A stretch of 64,000 nt of DNA from Kiritimatiellia bacterium (GCA_017447805.1 JAFSMR010000046.1:1-64000), one strand, 5' to 3'; positions 44,494 to 53,413 are shown, counted from the stretch's first letter. Numbers and translations are program-made. Notes: generated by a model from the sequence alone, not told the origin.

Positions 44494-44855
44494 CACTTCC
44501 GAATTTGGAGTATCACATCGAATTTTTTCGGCGCATCCGGCAATTCTTTAAGACGCTTTTTGATTTCAGCGAGCTTCCTGCGAAGAGAAAATAAAATCCC
44601 GGAACTCTTTACGTGCAAAATAAGTTTTCCATCCTCATAATACCCTGGGCGCGCCGGCAAATCGGGGAATAGCCGCGGCCATTCATCGGCGAGCGAATCG
44701 AAAAATGGATTCTTTTCTTTCAAGAGTTCACTCAGCGCCGCTTCGGCGGCAGAAGAAAACGAATTATGCCGACCTCTCTTTTCGGCCTCTTTCGGATGCC
44801 AAATCTCGAGGCGCCGCCCGGATTCATCGACATACCTATCTTCTTCTTCCATCCG
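44493..44855 (-). CDS. DUF721 / DciA-like protein
   Basis: Possible loader or helper of the replicative helicase DnaB, as proposed for DciA (DUF721) proteins. At about 120 residues, the conserved part is FFDSLADEWPRLFPDLPARPG, YYEDGKLILHVKSSGILFSLRRKLAEIKKRL, with the Trp and the V-x-V-x-S-S strand typical of the family. The N-terminus is charged and less conserved. The ATG at 44855 has an AAGGG site. The open frame continues upstream into prfB, with another ATG at 44936 that would overlap prfB's end. The identification is moderate. Confidence 0.62.
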   Translation of the reverse strand, partial: RMEEEDRYVDESGRRLEIWHPKEAEKRGRHNSFSSAAEAALSELLKEKNPFFDSLADEWPRLFPDLPARPGYYEDGKLILHVKSSGILFSLRRKLAEIKKRLKELPDAPKKFDVILQIRK

Positions 44856-44893
44856 CACTTCACCCTTCGCACTCGGCCAGAAACATTCCGGAT

Positions 44894-46048
44894 TTATCGC
44901 GCAGAACTCGCGCCGGATGCCTTCATCTGAAGCCATGCTTCGATGAACGGCTGAATATGACCATCCATCACGCCCTCGACATCGCTCGTCTCGCATTCCG
45001 TGCGCAAATCTTTGACCATCGTATACGGGCAAAACACATACGAGCGAATTTGCGACCCCCAGCCGTTTTCGCTCTTCGCGCCGTAAAAGCGATCCATCTC
45101 GGCGCGCTTCTGGTCTTCATAATATTCATAGAGTTGTGCACGCAACATATTCATCGCTTTTTCTTTGTTCATGTGTTGCGAGCGCTCCTTTTGGCATGCG
45201 ACTACTATGCCAGTCGGCAAGTGGGTCAAGCGGACCGCGGAATCGGTCTTGTTTACATGCTGACCGCCTGCGCCGCCCGAGCGGTAGGTATCGATTCTCA
45301 AATCTTCATCTTTGATTTCGACATCGATATCATCATTGATTTCCGCGACAGTTTCGACCGATGCGAACGAAGTCTGGCGCCGCTTGTTGGCATCGAACGG
45401 AGAAATTCTGACCAATCTATGAATTCCTCTTTCCGCCTTCAGCATGCCGAAAGCATAAGGACCTTCCACCCTGAAATAGACATCTTTCAACCCGGCTTCT
45501 TCGCCAGGCTGCTGGTCGTATTCTTCGACCTTCCAGCCCTGATCTTCGGCGTAGCGCTGATACATTCTGTATAGCATCTGCACCCAGTCGCAGGCTTCGG
45601 TGCCGCCCTGCCCCGCGTGCAGTTTCACGAATACATTGCACTGGTCGAATTTGCCGCCGAGGAGCGATTGCAGCCTCAAGCGAGCGAAATATTCATCTGC
45701 CTTCTTGCACTCGCCGATTGTATCGGCAAGCGCCGTCTGCTGGGCGTGGCCTTCTTCCATTTCCGCAAGTTCCAGCATTACTTTCGCGTCATCTACAGAT
45801 TTCAGCAGCGCATCGTACGGGTTTACATACGCTCTCTCCGCGTTAGTCGCGGCGATTACTTCACGCGCCTTCGATTGATTGCTCCAAAAATCTCCGCTCG
45901 CTTGCTGTTCTTCCAACTCGGCGAGCTTTTTTCTTCTGTCGTCGATCTTTATATAGTCGGCCATTTCGCCGACTCTTCTTTCCAAGTCTTCTATTCCTTG
46001 GCGGACTTCTTCGACTTCCAGAAGTTTTTCTTTCTTTTCTTCTGCCAT
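44894..46048 (-). CDS. prfB: Peptide chain release factor 2
   Basis: Recognises UGA and UAA and releases the finished protein. The 384-residue product has the release-factor-2 recognition tripeptide SPF (RISPFDANKRR) and the catalytic GGQ in RSGGAGGQHVNKTDSAVRLTHLPTG. The frame is continuous from the ATG, so the programmed +1 frameshift that autoregulates prfB in many bacteria is absent. Codons around 20-30 show no in-frame UGA. It lies 15 nt after panB. Confidence 0.97.
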   Translation of the reverse strand: MAEEKKEKLLEVEEVRQGIEDLERRVGEMADYIKIDDRRKKLAELEEQQASGDFWSNQSKAREVIAATNAERAYVNPYDALLKSVDDAKVMLELAEMEEGHAQQTALADTIGECKKADEYFARLRLQSLLGGKFDQCNVFVKLHAGQGGTEACDWVQMLYRMYQRYAEDQGWKVEEYDQQPGEEAGLKDVYFRVEGPYAFGMLKAERGIHRLVRISPFDANKRRQTSFASVETVAEINDDIDVEIKDEDLRIDTYRSGGAGGQHVNKTDSAVRLTHLPTGIVVACQKERSQHMNKEKAMNMLRAQLYEYYEDQKRAEMDRFYGAKSENGWGSQIRSYVFCPYTMVKDLRTECETSDVEGVMDGHIQPFIEAWLQMKASGASSAR

Positions 46049-46063
46049 ATATATTATCTTTTC

Positions 46064-46840
46064 TTAACCGGGGAACGCCCCGCTTTTCACTTCTGCGACA
46101 TACGCTCTAAAGGCGTTTCTTACGATTCCGGCAAGCTCGGCGTATTTCTTCACGAATTTCGGCGGATTTTCATTCAGTCCCAATAAATCGTGCATCACGA
46201 GCCACTGCGCATCGCATACGCCGCCTGCGCCGATTCCGATCGTCGGAATCTTCAAATCTGCCGTTATATGCGCAGCCAGCTCTGCCGGCACGCATTCCAG
46301 CGTTACCGCGAATGCGCCTGCTTCCGCGACGCGCCGCGCATCGCGTATTACCGCCTGCGCTTCTTCGCGCGTCTTGCCTTGACGCTTGAAGCCGCCGTAT
46401 GCATTTACGCATTGCGGCATCATGCCTACATGCGCTAGGACGGGTATCCCAGCCTCGGTCATCCGCTTTATTAGCGAAATCACCCTATCGCTCGCGCCTT
46501 CCAGCTTTACAGCGTCCGCCCCAGCCTTCAAACAAGCGACTGCGTTTTTCATCGCATCGTCTTCGCCGCATTGATATGAACCAAACGGCAAATCGCCGAC
46601 TACTAGCGCTTCCTTCACGCTTCTCGAGACGGCAGCGACCGCGCTTAAAGTTTGCTCCATCATTACTGGCAGAGTCGTCTCGTAGCCGAGAACTGTCATG
46701 CCCATAGAATCGCCGACAAGGATAATCGGAACGCCCGCTTCATCCGCAAGGCGCGCGAAACATGCATCGTAAGCCGTGCAACAGCCGAGCTTCTCTACTC
46801 CCTTTGAGGCCCTGATGGCCGCGACATTCCACTTCTTCAT
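46064..46840 (-). CDS. panB: 3-methyl-2-oxobutanoate hydroxymethyltransferase
   Basis: First step of pantothenate synthesis: adds a hydroxymethyl group from methylene-THF to ketoisovalerate. The 258-residue TIM-barrel product has LGCCTAYDACFARLADEAGVPIILVGDSMGMTVLGYETTLPV, GDLPFGSYQ, KLEG, HVGMMPQ and TIGIGAGGVCDAQ with the catalytic Glu in LECVPAELA. It shares one base with the obg stop (TAATG). Its pathway partner panC is at 15.9-16.8 kb. Confidence 0.96.
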   Translation of the reverse strand: MKKWNVAAIRASKGVEKLGCCTAYDACFARLADEAGVPIILVGDSMGMTVLGYETTLPVMMEQTLSAVAAVSRSVKEALVVGDLPFGSYQCGEDDAMKNAVACLKAGADAVKLEGASDRVISLIKRMTEAGIPVLAHVGMMPQCVNAYGGFKRQGKTREEAQAVIRDARRVAEAGAFAVTLECVPAELAAHITADLKIPTIGIGAGGVCDAQWLVMHDLLGLNENPPKFVKKYAELAGIVRNAFRAYVAEVKSGAFPG

Positions 46841-47997
46841 TAATGTATGTTTCCTCTTGATGGATGAGACTTCTCTTTTGGTTTTTCGAGCTTCAGGAAT
46901 GTCGCGAACCTGAGGGCGTCTTCGGGTATTTCATCGCCCGTTGTATCCGGCATATCTTTCAAATCAGGCGCCTCGACGTGAGTATGGTGAAACTTCAGCT
47001 TCGGCTCTACGATTTTCCTGAGCTCGGTCTTGAATTCTTCGAGCCCGGATTTTTCCGCGCACGAAACTTGAATCGGGGAAACTTGAGTCTCTTCGATAAA
47101 GCGCTCCAAATTTTCTTTCGCTTGGCCAGAATCCATCTTGTTTGCGACAACCAAAAAAGGCCGCTCCGCGAGCTCTATCGAATATTCCTCGATTTCCTTT
47201 TTGAGGATTTTATAATCTTCCCACGGCTTGCGGTTGTCGGTCCCGGCCATATCGATTACATAAACGAGAACTTTCGAGCGCTCGAGATGTTTCAAGAACG
47301 CTAGGCCCAATCCAACCCCTTTTGCCGCACCTTCGATAATCCCCGGCACATCGGCCATTCTCGCCTTCGCCCAATCGTTCCAAACGATTGTGCCGACTAC
47401 CGGGTTAAGCGTAGTAAAGGGATAGCTTGCGATTTTCGGCTTCGCCGAAGACAATACCGAAAGCAACGAACTTTTGCCGGCGTTAGGGAACCCGAGAAGC
47501 CCCGCATCAGCAATCGTCTTCAGCTCCAGCCTAAGGCGCTTCTCTTCCGCCGCCCCGCCGCATGTATGTTCCGTCGGCGCCTGATTTACGCTCGATTTGA
47601 AATGGACGTTTCCATATCCGCCCGCGCCGCCCTTGGCGACAATTACGCTTTGCCCCGCCTCGGTTATATCTGCGATAAGAAGACCAGAATCGACCTCATA
47701 GACCTCGGTACCCTGCGGAACATTTACGATTAAATCTTTGCCCCTCTTGCCGAACATCTTCTGTCCTTGCCCGGGGCCGCCATCTTGCGCAAAGCATTTT
47801 GGATCGTAATATAGCGACAGGAGAGAATTTACATGTTCGCTTGCACGAAATACGACATCGCCGCCTCTGCCGCCATCGCCGCCATCGGGGCCGCCGAATT
47901 CGACCAAAGCTTCACGACGGAATGATGTAGCGCCATCCCCGCCTTTGCCGCTCCTGACGATTACCTCGACCTGATCTATGAATGTTTTAGCCTTCAT
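46840..47997 (-). CDS. obg: Obg/CgtA GTPase
   Basis: Essential GTPase for 50S ribosome assembly and stress control. The 385-residue product has the glycine-rich Obg fold (1-160, VRSGKGGDGATSFRREALVEFGGPDGGDGGRGG), the G domain with LLGFPNAGKSSLL, YPFTTLNP, DVPGIIEGA and NKMDSGQAKENL, and a short C-terminal extension. The -10 box is 8 nt before the ATG, so the mRNA of this operon's first gene should be leaderless. That is notable for such a highly expressed housekeeping operon (obg-panB-prfB-dciA-like-binding protein-tsaB-apt). Confidence 0.97.
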   Translation of the reverse strand: MKAKTFIDQVEVIVRSGKGGDGATSFRREALVEFGGPDGGDGGRGGDVVFRASEHVNSLLSLYYDPKCFAQDGGPGQGQKMFGKRGKDLIVNVPQGTEVYEVDSGLLIADITEAGQSVIVAKGGAGGYGNVHFKSSVNQAPTEHTCGGAAEEKRLRLELKTIADAGLLGFPNAGKSSLLSVLSSAKPKIASYPFTTLNPVVGTIVWNDWAKARMADVPGIIEGAAKGVGLGLAFLKHLERSKVLVYVIDMAGTDNRKPWEDYKILKKEIEEYSIELAERPFLVVANKMDSGQAKENLERFIEETQVSPIQVSCAEKSGLEEFKTELRKIVEPKLKFHHTHVEAPDLKDMPDTTGDEIPEDALRFATFLKLEKPKEKSHPSRGNIH

Positions 47998-48005
47998 CGC
48001 CGTAT

Positions 48006-48034
48006 ATTATACCAAATTCCGCGCCCCGGCGCAA
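48006..48034 (-). promoter_or_regulatory. Promoter of the obg operon (leaderless)
   Basis: TTGCGC, 17 nt, TATAAT on the minus strand, 8 nt before the obg ATG. It is a copy of the repeated promoter element; its GC-rich block (48035-48056) runs up to the trpB2 stop. Confidence 0.85.
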
Positions 48035-48055
48035 GGGCGCGGCGCGCCGCCTCGG

Positions 48056-49408
48056 CTAGCCGCGCGGCGCCGCCGCCGCTAGCTCTTCGTCGGTGGGAAT
48101 ATAATCGCTCATCTTGCCATCGTTGAACGCCTGATATGCCGTCATATCAAAGTAGCCCGTTCCCGTCAGACCGAATACGATATTTTCTTCACGCCCCGTT
48201 TCTTTGCAACGCTTCGCTTCGTCTATTGCCGCCCTGATTGCATGCGATGATTCCGGCGCCGGCAAAATACCTTCCGTGCGCGCGAAAAATTGCGCAGCTT
48301 CAAAAACGTCTGTCTGACGAACACTCCTAGCTTCGATTACGCCCTGGTCGTAGAGTTCGGAAATAATCGAACTCATGCCATGATAGCGCAGCCCCCCTGC
48401 GTGGCTCGCCGATGGAATGAAATCGCATCCTAGCGTATACATCTTCTGGAGTGGACATACCTTGCCCGTATCGCAGAAGTCGTATGCATATTTCCCGCGC
48501 GTGAGTGAAGGACAAGATGCCGGTTCTACCGCGATAAAGCGATAATCCGCTTCGCCGCGAAGCTTCTCGCCGACGAACGGCGCAATAAGTCCGCCAAGGT
48601 TGGAGCCGCCGCCCGCACATCCGATTATTACATCCGCCTTGACGCCGAGATTGCGTAGCGCCTTTTGGGTCTCAAGCCCGATTATCGATTGGTGCAATAA
48701 AACCTGTGCAAGAACAGAACCTAATACATACCTGTAGCCTTCATGGGTTATCGCCGTTTCCACCGCCTCGGAAATCGCGCAACCAAGCGAACCGGTCGTG
48801 CCAGGGTGCTCGGCGTTGATTTTGCGCCCGACTTCGGTTTCCATCGAAGGCGATGGCGTTACGCTTGCGCCATACGTCCTCATTACTTCACGACGAAACG
48901 GCTTTTGTTCGTATGAACATTTTACCATGAACACCTTGCAATCCAGCCCGAAAAAGGCGCAAGCCATCGAAAGCGCCGTGCCCCACTGCCCGGCGCCGGT
49001 TTCCGTAGTGACGCCCTTCAAGCCTTCAAGCTTTGCGTAATAAGCTTGCGCAATGGCGGAATTCAGCTTATGCGAACCGGATGTATTGTTGCCCTCGAAT
49101 TTATAATAGATGTGCGCCGGCGTGCCAAGCGCACGCTCAAGGAAATATGCGCGAACCAGCGGGGAGGGACGGAACATCCTATAGAAATCGGCTACAGGGC
49201 CTGGTATTTCGAACCAAGGCAAAGTTTCATCTAATTCCTGCTTCACAAGCTCCGAGCAAAACACTTTCTCCAGCTCCTCGGCCGTCACGCTTTGGCGTGT
49301 CGCCGGATTCAATAGCGGCGCCGGCTTTTTCTTCATGTCCGCACGCACATTATACCAAGCCGCAGGCATATCCTCGGCAGGCAGATAATATTTATAGGGA
49401 ATTTCCAT
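48056..49408 (-). CDS. Tryptophan synthase beta chain, TrpB2 type
   Basis: PLP enzyme joining indole and serine. At 450 residues it belongs to the longer TrpB2 branch: FRPSPLVRAYFLERALG, YYKFEGNNTSGSHKLNSAIAQAY (PLP Lys), TTETGAGQWGTALS, GCAGGGSNLGGLIAPF (phosphate loop) and GLTGTGYFDM. TrpB2 often acts without a dedicated TrpA, and no trpA or other trp gene is near, so indole rescue is likely. It follows a nitroreductase gene by about 36 nt and shares its promoter. The C-terminus (ELAAAAPRG) is encoded by the GC-rich repeat block. Confidence 0.9.
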   Translation of the reverse strand: MEIPYKYYLPAEDMPAAWYNVRADMKKKPAPLLNPATRQSVTAEELEKVFCSELVKQELDETLPWFEIPGPVADFYRMFRPSPLVRAYFLERALGTPAHIYYKFEGNNTSGSHKLNSAIAQAYYAKLEGLKGVTTETGAGQWGTALSMACAFFGLDCKVFMVKCSYEQKPFRREVMRTYGASVTPSPSMETEVGRKINAEHPGTTGSLGCAISEAVETAITHEGYRYVLGSVLAQVLLHQSIIGLETQKALRNLGVKADVIIGCAGGGSNLGGLIAPFVGEKLRGEADYRFIAVEPASCPSLTRGKYAYDFCDTGKVCPLQKMYTLGCDFIPSASHAGGLRYHGMSSIISELYDQGVIEARSVRQTDVFEAAQFFARTEGILPAPESSHAIRAAIDEAKRCKETGREENIVFGLTGTGYFDMTAYQAFNDGKMSDYIPTDEELAAAAPRG

Positions 49409-49444
49409 GTCTTTGTCTATTCTTGATTCTTATTTAAGCAGATT

Positions 49445-49984
49445 TCACAAAACTCTATAGCGATCAGGACGGATTTCGTAAGCCGCCGGCGCCTCGCCTT
49501 CGGCATATCCTAGCGCGAGGTGGCCAACGCCTTCCCATTCACCCTCAAGCCCTAGGCGCTTGAGGATTTTTTCGCCAAGCGCCCCTTCCATTTCTTCCTT
49601 GGCGCGATGAATCCAGCAGCTCGCAAGCCCCAGCTCATGCGCTTTCAGCATCATATAGCCCAAGGCAAGCGACCCATCATAGACTGCAGTCGGGCGGGAT
49701 TTATCGGCAATCACGAGCAACATGACCGGCGCGGCGTAAAACGGGTCGTCACCGCGGTCGGGCGATGGCGGCTTGCCCATGATTTTAGCGTTCACGGCGG
49801 TAATTTCCGCCTTTAGCCCGGGCTCGTCGATACGAACAATGATAGTCGATTGCATCTTGCGACCCGTCGGCGCCAAAAGACCGGCCTTCACTACCGCATC
49901 GACCATTTCCAAAGACGGCATATCAGGTTTGAAGCGCCTGATGCTCCTGCGAGTTCTGACGATTCTATCGAATTCCGACTCCAT
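49445..49984 (-). CDS. Nitroreductase-family flavoprotein
   Basis: FMN-dependent oxidoreductase; the substrate cannot be predicted. The 179-residue product has VRTRRSIRRFKPDMPSLEMVDAVVKAGLLAPTGRKMQS (FMN phosphate and ribityl contacts), APVMLLVIADKS, DGSLALGYMMLKAHELGLASCWIHRA and GVGHLALGYAEGEAP. The ATG at 49984 follows GGAGG. The open frame upstream of it includes promoter sequence. It is the first gene of a two-gene unit with trpB2. Confidence 0.88.
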   Translation of the reverse strand: MESEFDRIVRTRRSIRRFKPDMPSLEMVDAVVKAGLLAPTGRKMQSTIIVRIDEPGLKAEITAVNAKIMGKPPSPDRGDDPFYAAPVMLLVIADKSRPTAVYDGSLALGYMMLKAHELGLASCWIHRAKEEMEGALGEKILKRLGLEGEWEGVGHLALGYAEGEAPAAYEIRPDRYRVL

Positions 49985-50018
49985 TATTTCATCCTCCACG
50001 AACCACTTTTTGGCGCAT

Positions 50019-50047
50019 ATTATACCAAATTCCTCGCCCCGGCGCAA
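50019..50047 (-). promoter_or_regulatory. Promoter of the nitroreductase-trpB2 unit
   Basis: TTGCGC, 17 nt, TATAAT on the minus strand, with a leader of about 30 nt carrying a GGAGG ribosome site. A copy of the repeated promoter element. Confidence 0.85.
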
Positions 50048-50103
50048 TAGGGCGCGCCGCGGCTAAGCGGCAGTTGTAGTTGGTAGTTGTAGTCGTAGTT
50101 GTA
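50048..50103. repeat. GC-rich block followed by GTTGTAGT-type short repeats
   Basis: GGGCGCGCCGC near 50051 is followed by degenerate GTTGTAGT/GGTAGTTG repeats (50070-50103), the same composite layout as at 18571-18646 and 28133-28222. The remaining 70 nt to radC is AT-rich with no recognisable feature. Confidence 0.5.
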
Positions 50104-50173
50104 GGATGGAATTGTTTATTTTTTTATGATTAAGCAAACCCCATTCTATCCAAGTTCTGCATCCTTTTAAGTT

Positions 50174-50932
50174 TTACTGTTCCCAAAGGCATCCATCGAT
50201 GGAGCGTATCGATACATAGTTGCCGTCGCCGAGGACGAGGTGGTCGAGGAAGCGGATTTCAGCAATTTTGGCAAGCTCGACAAGCCGCTCGGTGAACTTG
50301 ATGTCGGCCTTACTGGGCGCGGGGTCGCCGGAAGGATGGTTGTGCGCGACCATGACTGCCACCGCGCCCCACTTGAGCGCCTCTTTGAATACATCGCGGG
50401 CGAACGCCGGCGCGGAATCCGCCGTGCCGCGTGAAATGCGCAGCGGCTCGCAGATGGGACAATTCTTGTTGTTCAAAAGTAGCGCGTAGAGATTCTCCTT
50501 GTCGTCGCCGGGCGTGAGGACGGTCTTGAAGATGCGATAGGCGGTTTCCGGATCGGTCACTTTGTGCGCCCTCAGTTCGTCTGGCGCAAGGCGGCTCCAG
50601 CGGCGCCCCATCTCGAACGCGGCGGCGAGTTCCAGGCATTTGACATGCCCGAGTCCTTTGATGGGGCGGTCTCGGTTGGTCTTGTTCCAGATCTTGATAC
50701 GCTCCTCCAGAGCGCGCCAATCGGCGGAGACGAGCGACTTCATGGAACCGAACGCCTCGATTAGGCGGCGAGCAAGTTCAATGACATTCAGCCCGTGGGC
50801 ACCCGTCTTGAGAAGAACGGCGACAAGAGCCTCGTCTGGGACGAGCGCAGGGTCTGCTGAGCGTTCCATCAGTTCACGCGGCATAAGTTCTCCACCACGC
50901 TTGTCAAAGTTGTTCTTGGCGTTGTCTATCAT
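50174..50932 (-). CDS. radC: RadC-like JAB-domain protein
   Basis: Member of the RadC/YkfG family, which is widespread on mobile islands and whose biochemical role is unsettled. The 252-residue product has an N-terminal helix-hairpin-helix-like region (about 20-110, DEALVAVLLKTGAHGLNVIELARRLIEAFG) and a JAB1/MPN metalloprotease-like domain with HNHPSGDPAPSKAD (metal His, His and Asp) and FLDHLVLGDGNYVSIRS. The ATG at 50932 forms an ATGA overlap with the RAYT stop. It is the last gene of the restriction operon and probably supports restriction or DNA processing. Confidence 0.85.
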   Translation of the reverse strand: MIDNAKNNFDKRGGELMPRELMERSADPALVPDEALVAVLLKTGAHGLNVIELARRLIEAFGSMKSLVSADWRALEERIKIWNKTNRDRPIKGLGHVKCLELAAAFEMGRRWSRLAPDELRAHKVTDPETAYRIFKTVLTPGDDKENLYALLLNNKNCPICEPLRISRGTADSAPAFARDVFKEALKWGAVAVMVAHNHPSGDPAPSKADIKFTERLVELAKIAEIRFLDHLVLGDGNYVSIRSIDGCLWEQ

Positions 50933-51939
50933 TGCGGGGTCTCCTTTCGAGTGCCGGGGGTTGGGGGGCATCCCCCGTCGTTCGCAGCCACCATCGCCGC
51001 GATACGCGCGTTCATGGCGAGGCAGCCGGGGCGCGTGATTTTAAAGGGCGCGATTTCGGCGCGGTCGAACGAGCTTAATATCAGCTGCCGATGCGCGGTA
51101 AGCCAGCGAGAATCTTCAACCGACGGATCGTAGCGTTCGGGCAGCCCGTATGGCACTGTCTTTATCCAGCGCGAGCGAGGCAACGCTTTCAGCCGCCGTT
51201 CAAATTCGCGCTCCCCGGGCGAAATGAAGCCGCACACCGGCGTCCAGCCTTGTTTGGCGCGCTCGATATGCGCGGCGATTTCGTCTTCGAGTTCGGCGAT
51301 CGTTTTCTTCATTGTGAGACGCACAAGATAGAGGAATGGCGTGGCGAGGATTGTGATGTCGCCGATGGCTGACCATGGAAGCGATGCATCGAGGATGGGA
51401 TGGCGCAAATTGGCGCGGAAGCGGAACATATCGGGGTTGTCCAGTTTCCAGAAATACCGCGCCGGGTTCATCTTGATGTAGCGGCGAATGGCGGCCAGTT
51501 GCCGCGAATCGAACGAGATGTCGATCCAGTAATCGCGCAACCAGGCGAACGAGCGACGGGTGGCTGCGCCCCCCGGCCCCCCTGCGGGGGCATTGGCGGG
51601 GGGTCGGGGGCGGCAGCCCCCGTCGCTCGCAACCCCGTCGTTCGCCGTTGCTTCCATGAATCGATGTGCGAAAACGAGCGGGTTGAAGCGGAACTCGCCA
51701 ACGGAGTTTACGATGAGCAGCAGATGCACATGGTCAGGCATGATCACAAAATCGCTTGCCGTGAAGCGCGGCTCGATTTTATGAAGGCTTAGCCAGAATT
51801 CAACCACCCTCTCGCCTATCGGCAACAATTGAGGCCGCTTTTTGCCGCGCACCGGCCGCGAAAGCACAGGTTGCCGCCCCTCCACGACGAAGGTGAAGAA
51901 GAAAAACCGCCGCCCAGTGTGGATGAGGGGGAAGTTCAT
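50929..51939 (-). CDS. REP-associated tyrosine transposase (RAYT) with extra C-terminal domain
   Basis: Single-strand DNA nickase of the Y1 (HUH) family linked to REP palindromes. In 336 residues the HUH part shows RRFFFFTFVVEGRQPVL, IMPDHVHLLL (His70, His72) and the segment RDYWIDISFDS with Tyr137 as likely nucleophile, followed by RRYIKMNP. Ordinary RAYTs are about 150-200 residues; here residues 210-330 form an added domain (GWTPVCGFISPGEREFERRL, KTVPYGLPERYDPS). Residues 99-130 are Gly/Pro/Ala-rich and come from a REP-like palindrome inside the gene. The ATG overlaps the hsdS stop, so the transposase is translated as part of the restriction operon. Confidence 0.85.
   Translation of the reverse strand: MNFPLIHTGRRFFFFTFVVEGRQPVLSRPVRGKKRPQLLPIGERVVEFWLSLHKIEPRFTASDFVIMPDHVHLLLIVNSVGEFRFNPLVFAHRFMEATANDGVASDGGCRPRPPANAPAGGPGGAATRRSFAWLRDYWIDISFDSRQLAAIRRYIKMNPARYFWKLDNPDMFRFRANLRHPILDASLPWSAIGDITILATPFLYLVRLTMKKTIAELEDEIAAHIERAKQGWTPVCGFISPGEREFERRLKALPRSRWIKTVPYGLPERYDPSVEDSRWLTAHRQLILSSFDRAEIAPFKITRPGCLAMNARIAAMVAANDGGCPPTPGTRKETPQ
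50974..50989. repeat. REP-like 16-bp direct repeat, copy inside RAYT 3' end
   Basis: Identical to 51949-51964 and in the same orientation. The two copies lie 975 bp apart, bracketing the RAYT gene. Next to this copy GGGGG and CCCCC runs form a short hairpin. Confidence 0.7.
51551..51628. repeat. Large imperfect palindrome inside RAYT gene
   Basis: Arms start and end with GAGCGACGGG and its complement, and the core is built of G/C runs. Right-arm copies of the CCCGTCGYTCGC motif follow at 51619-51634 and 51634-51649. It encodes RAYT residues about 99-130 and resembles the REP substrates of such enzymes. Confidence 0.7.
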
Positions 51940-53413
51940 GGTGTGGCTCCCGTCGTTCGCAGCCCGCGCACCACCCCAAGCAGCTCCTCAACCTTCGCCA
52001 CTATCCGCTTCTGCTCCTCAAGGGGCGGAAGAGGAATCAACAGATTGCCGAGGGCGGATTTACCCATGTGTACAATCATGCCACCGGTACAAACAGCTGC
52101 CTTCTGACTGATCATGAATGGCGAGAAAAGGAAATAAACCAATAGCATCGGATCATAAGGATGATTCGTTACCTTGGCCAAATCACCTCCTACGACCAAT
52201 CTCTCTTTGCCGAGATACGCTGTAGCCTTGGCAATCTCTATTTCGTTTTCGCCCGTTAGGGTACATAGAACATCACCAAACATTGCTTCACGACAGTTAT
52301 CAGCAACTTCCTTCGGAACATGTGAAACCGACTGCGAGAACGAATATCCATATTCCGTGTAAACCTCTCCGTATCTTACACACTGGACACCCGACTCGAC
52401 TGTCTCATTCCGTCTGATTCCTGTCCCACGAACAATATCCGATACATCCCCCAGTCTCACCCACTTCCATCCTTCTGGAATCTCGAACGGAGGGTCGATG
52501 GGCGCATCTTGGTTCTTACAGGGGGACTTATGAGAAGTCGCCGCGATGCGCTTCAAGAGTTCGCTTGCCGGTTCGTCGTTCGGGTCTTGCGGCACAAGTT
52601 TGCCGCGAATGGCAAGGTCGAGAATCTTCTTATCGAGGCGTTTCGCCGCCACCTCCAATCCTTCCGCTGCCTCGTCCAGCGAGTCTGCTATCTTGAACAG
52701 TTCCTCGATACGAGCAACTATCCTTTTCTGCTCGACGAGGGGTGGAAGAGGAATTGGCAAAGAAACAAACTTATTCCAAATAATACTTTCAACGGTTGTT
52801 CCTGATTTCTTGTACCCGGCAAGAATAATGGGTTCAAGTGCTCGTAAAACCAAGTACACATATTCCGCCATTTCAGGCTTCCACAATGTGAGCGCTCGCT
52901 GGTCTTGATTAATTGTCAATTCGCATTTCGCAATGGCAACCGGAAATGTTCGCCGAAGTATACCACTTCGCGTGCACATTAGAATAGTATTCGGTTTTAG
53001 AATAGTTAATTCCGTCGCGCCCTTGGCCGATATCTTGATTTGGCTATCATCAATGTACTTGGTTTTCATGTCTTTCGACGTAACCCAGATTACATCCTCA
53101 CCCCAGAGTGACTGGTCACCCGTAGAGGGTGTATGACCGCATGTAAAAACACCTAAACTCTCTAATCTGCACCACGCCCATCCATGCGGCAACTCGAATG
53201 GGACTTCTTCTGGGGACTTCTCATAGGCCGCCCCATCAGAACCAGCTGTCGACCCCTTGCCTTTCTTAATCTTGCCGGCCTTTACAAGCTTCGCCTTCTC
53301 AGCCCTGATTCTGGCAAGGAGTTCGCTTGCAGGCTCGTCGTTTGGATCCTGGGGGACGAGTTTGCCGCGAATGGCGAGGTCGAGAATCCGCCGCTTGAAC
53401 TGATCTACGGCTT

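Noticed and set aside
44894-46048. Programmed frameshift in prfB
   Set aside because: The reading frame is continuous from the start codon; no in-frame UGA near codon 25.
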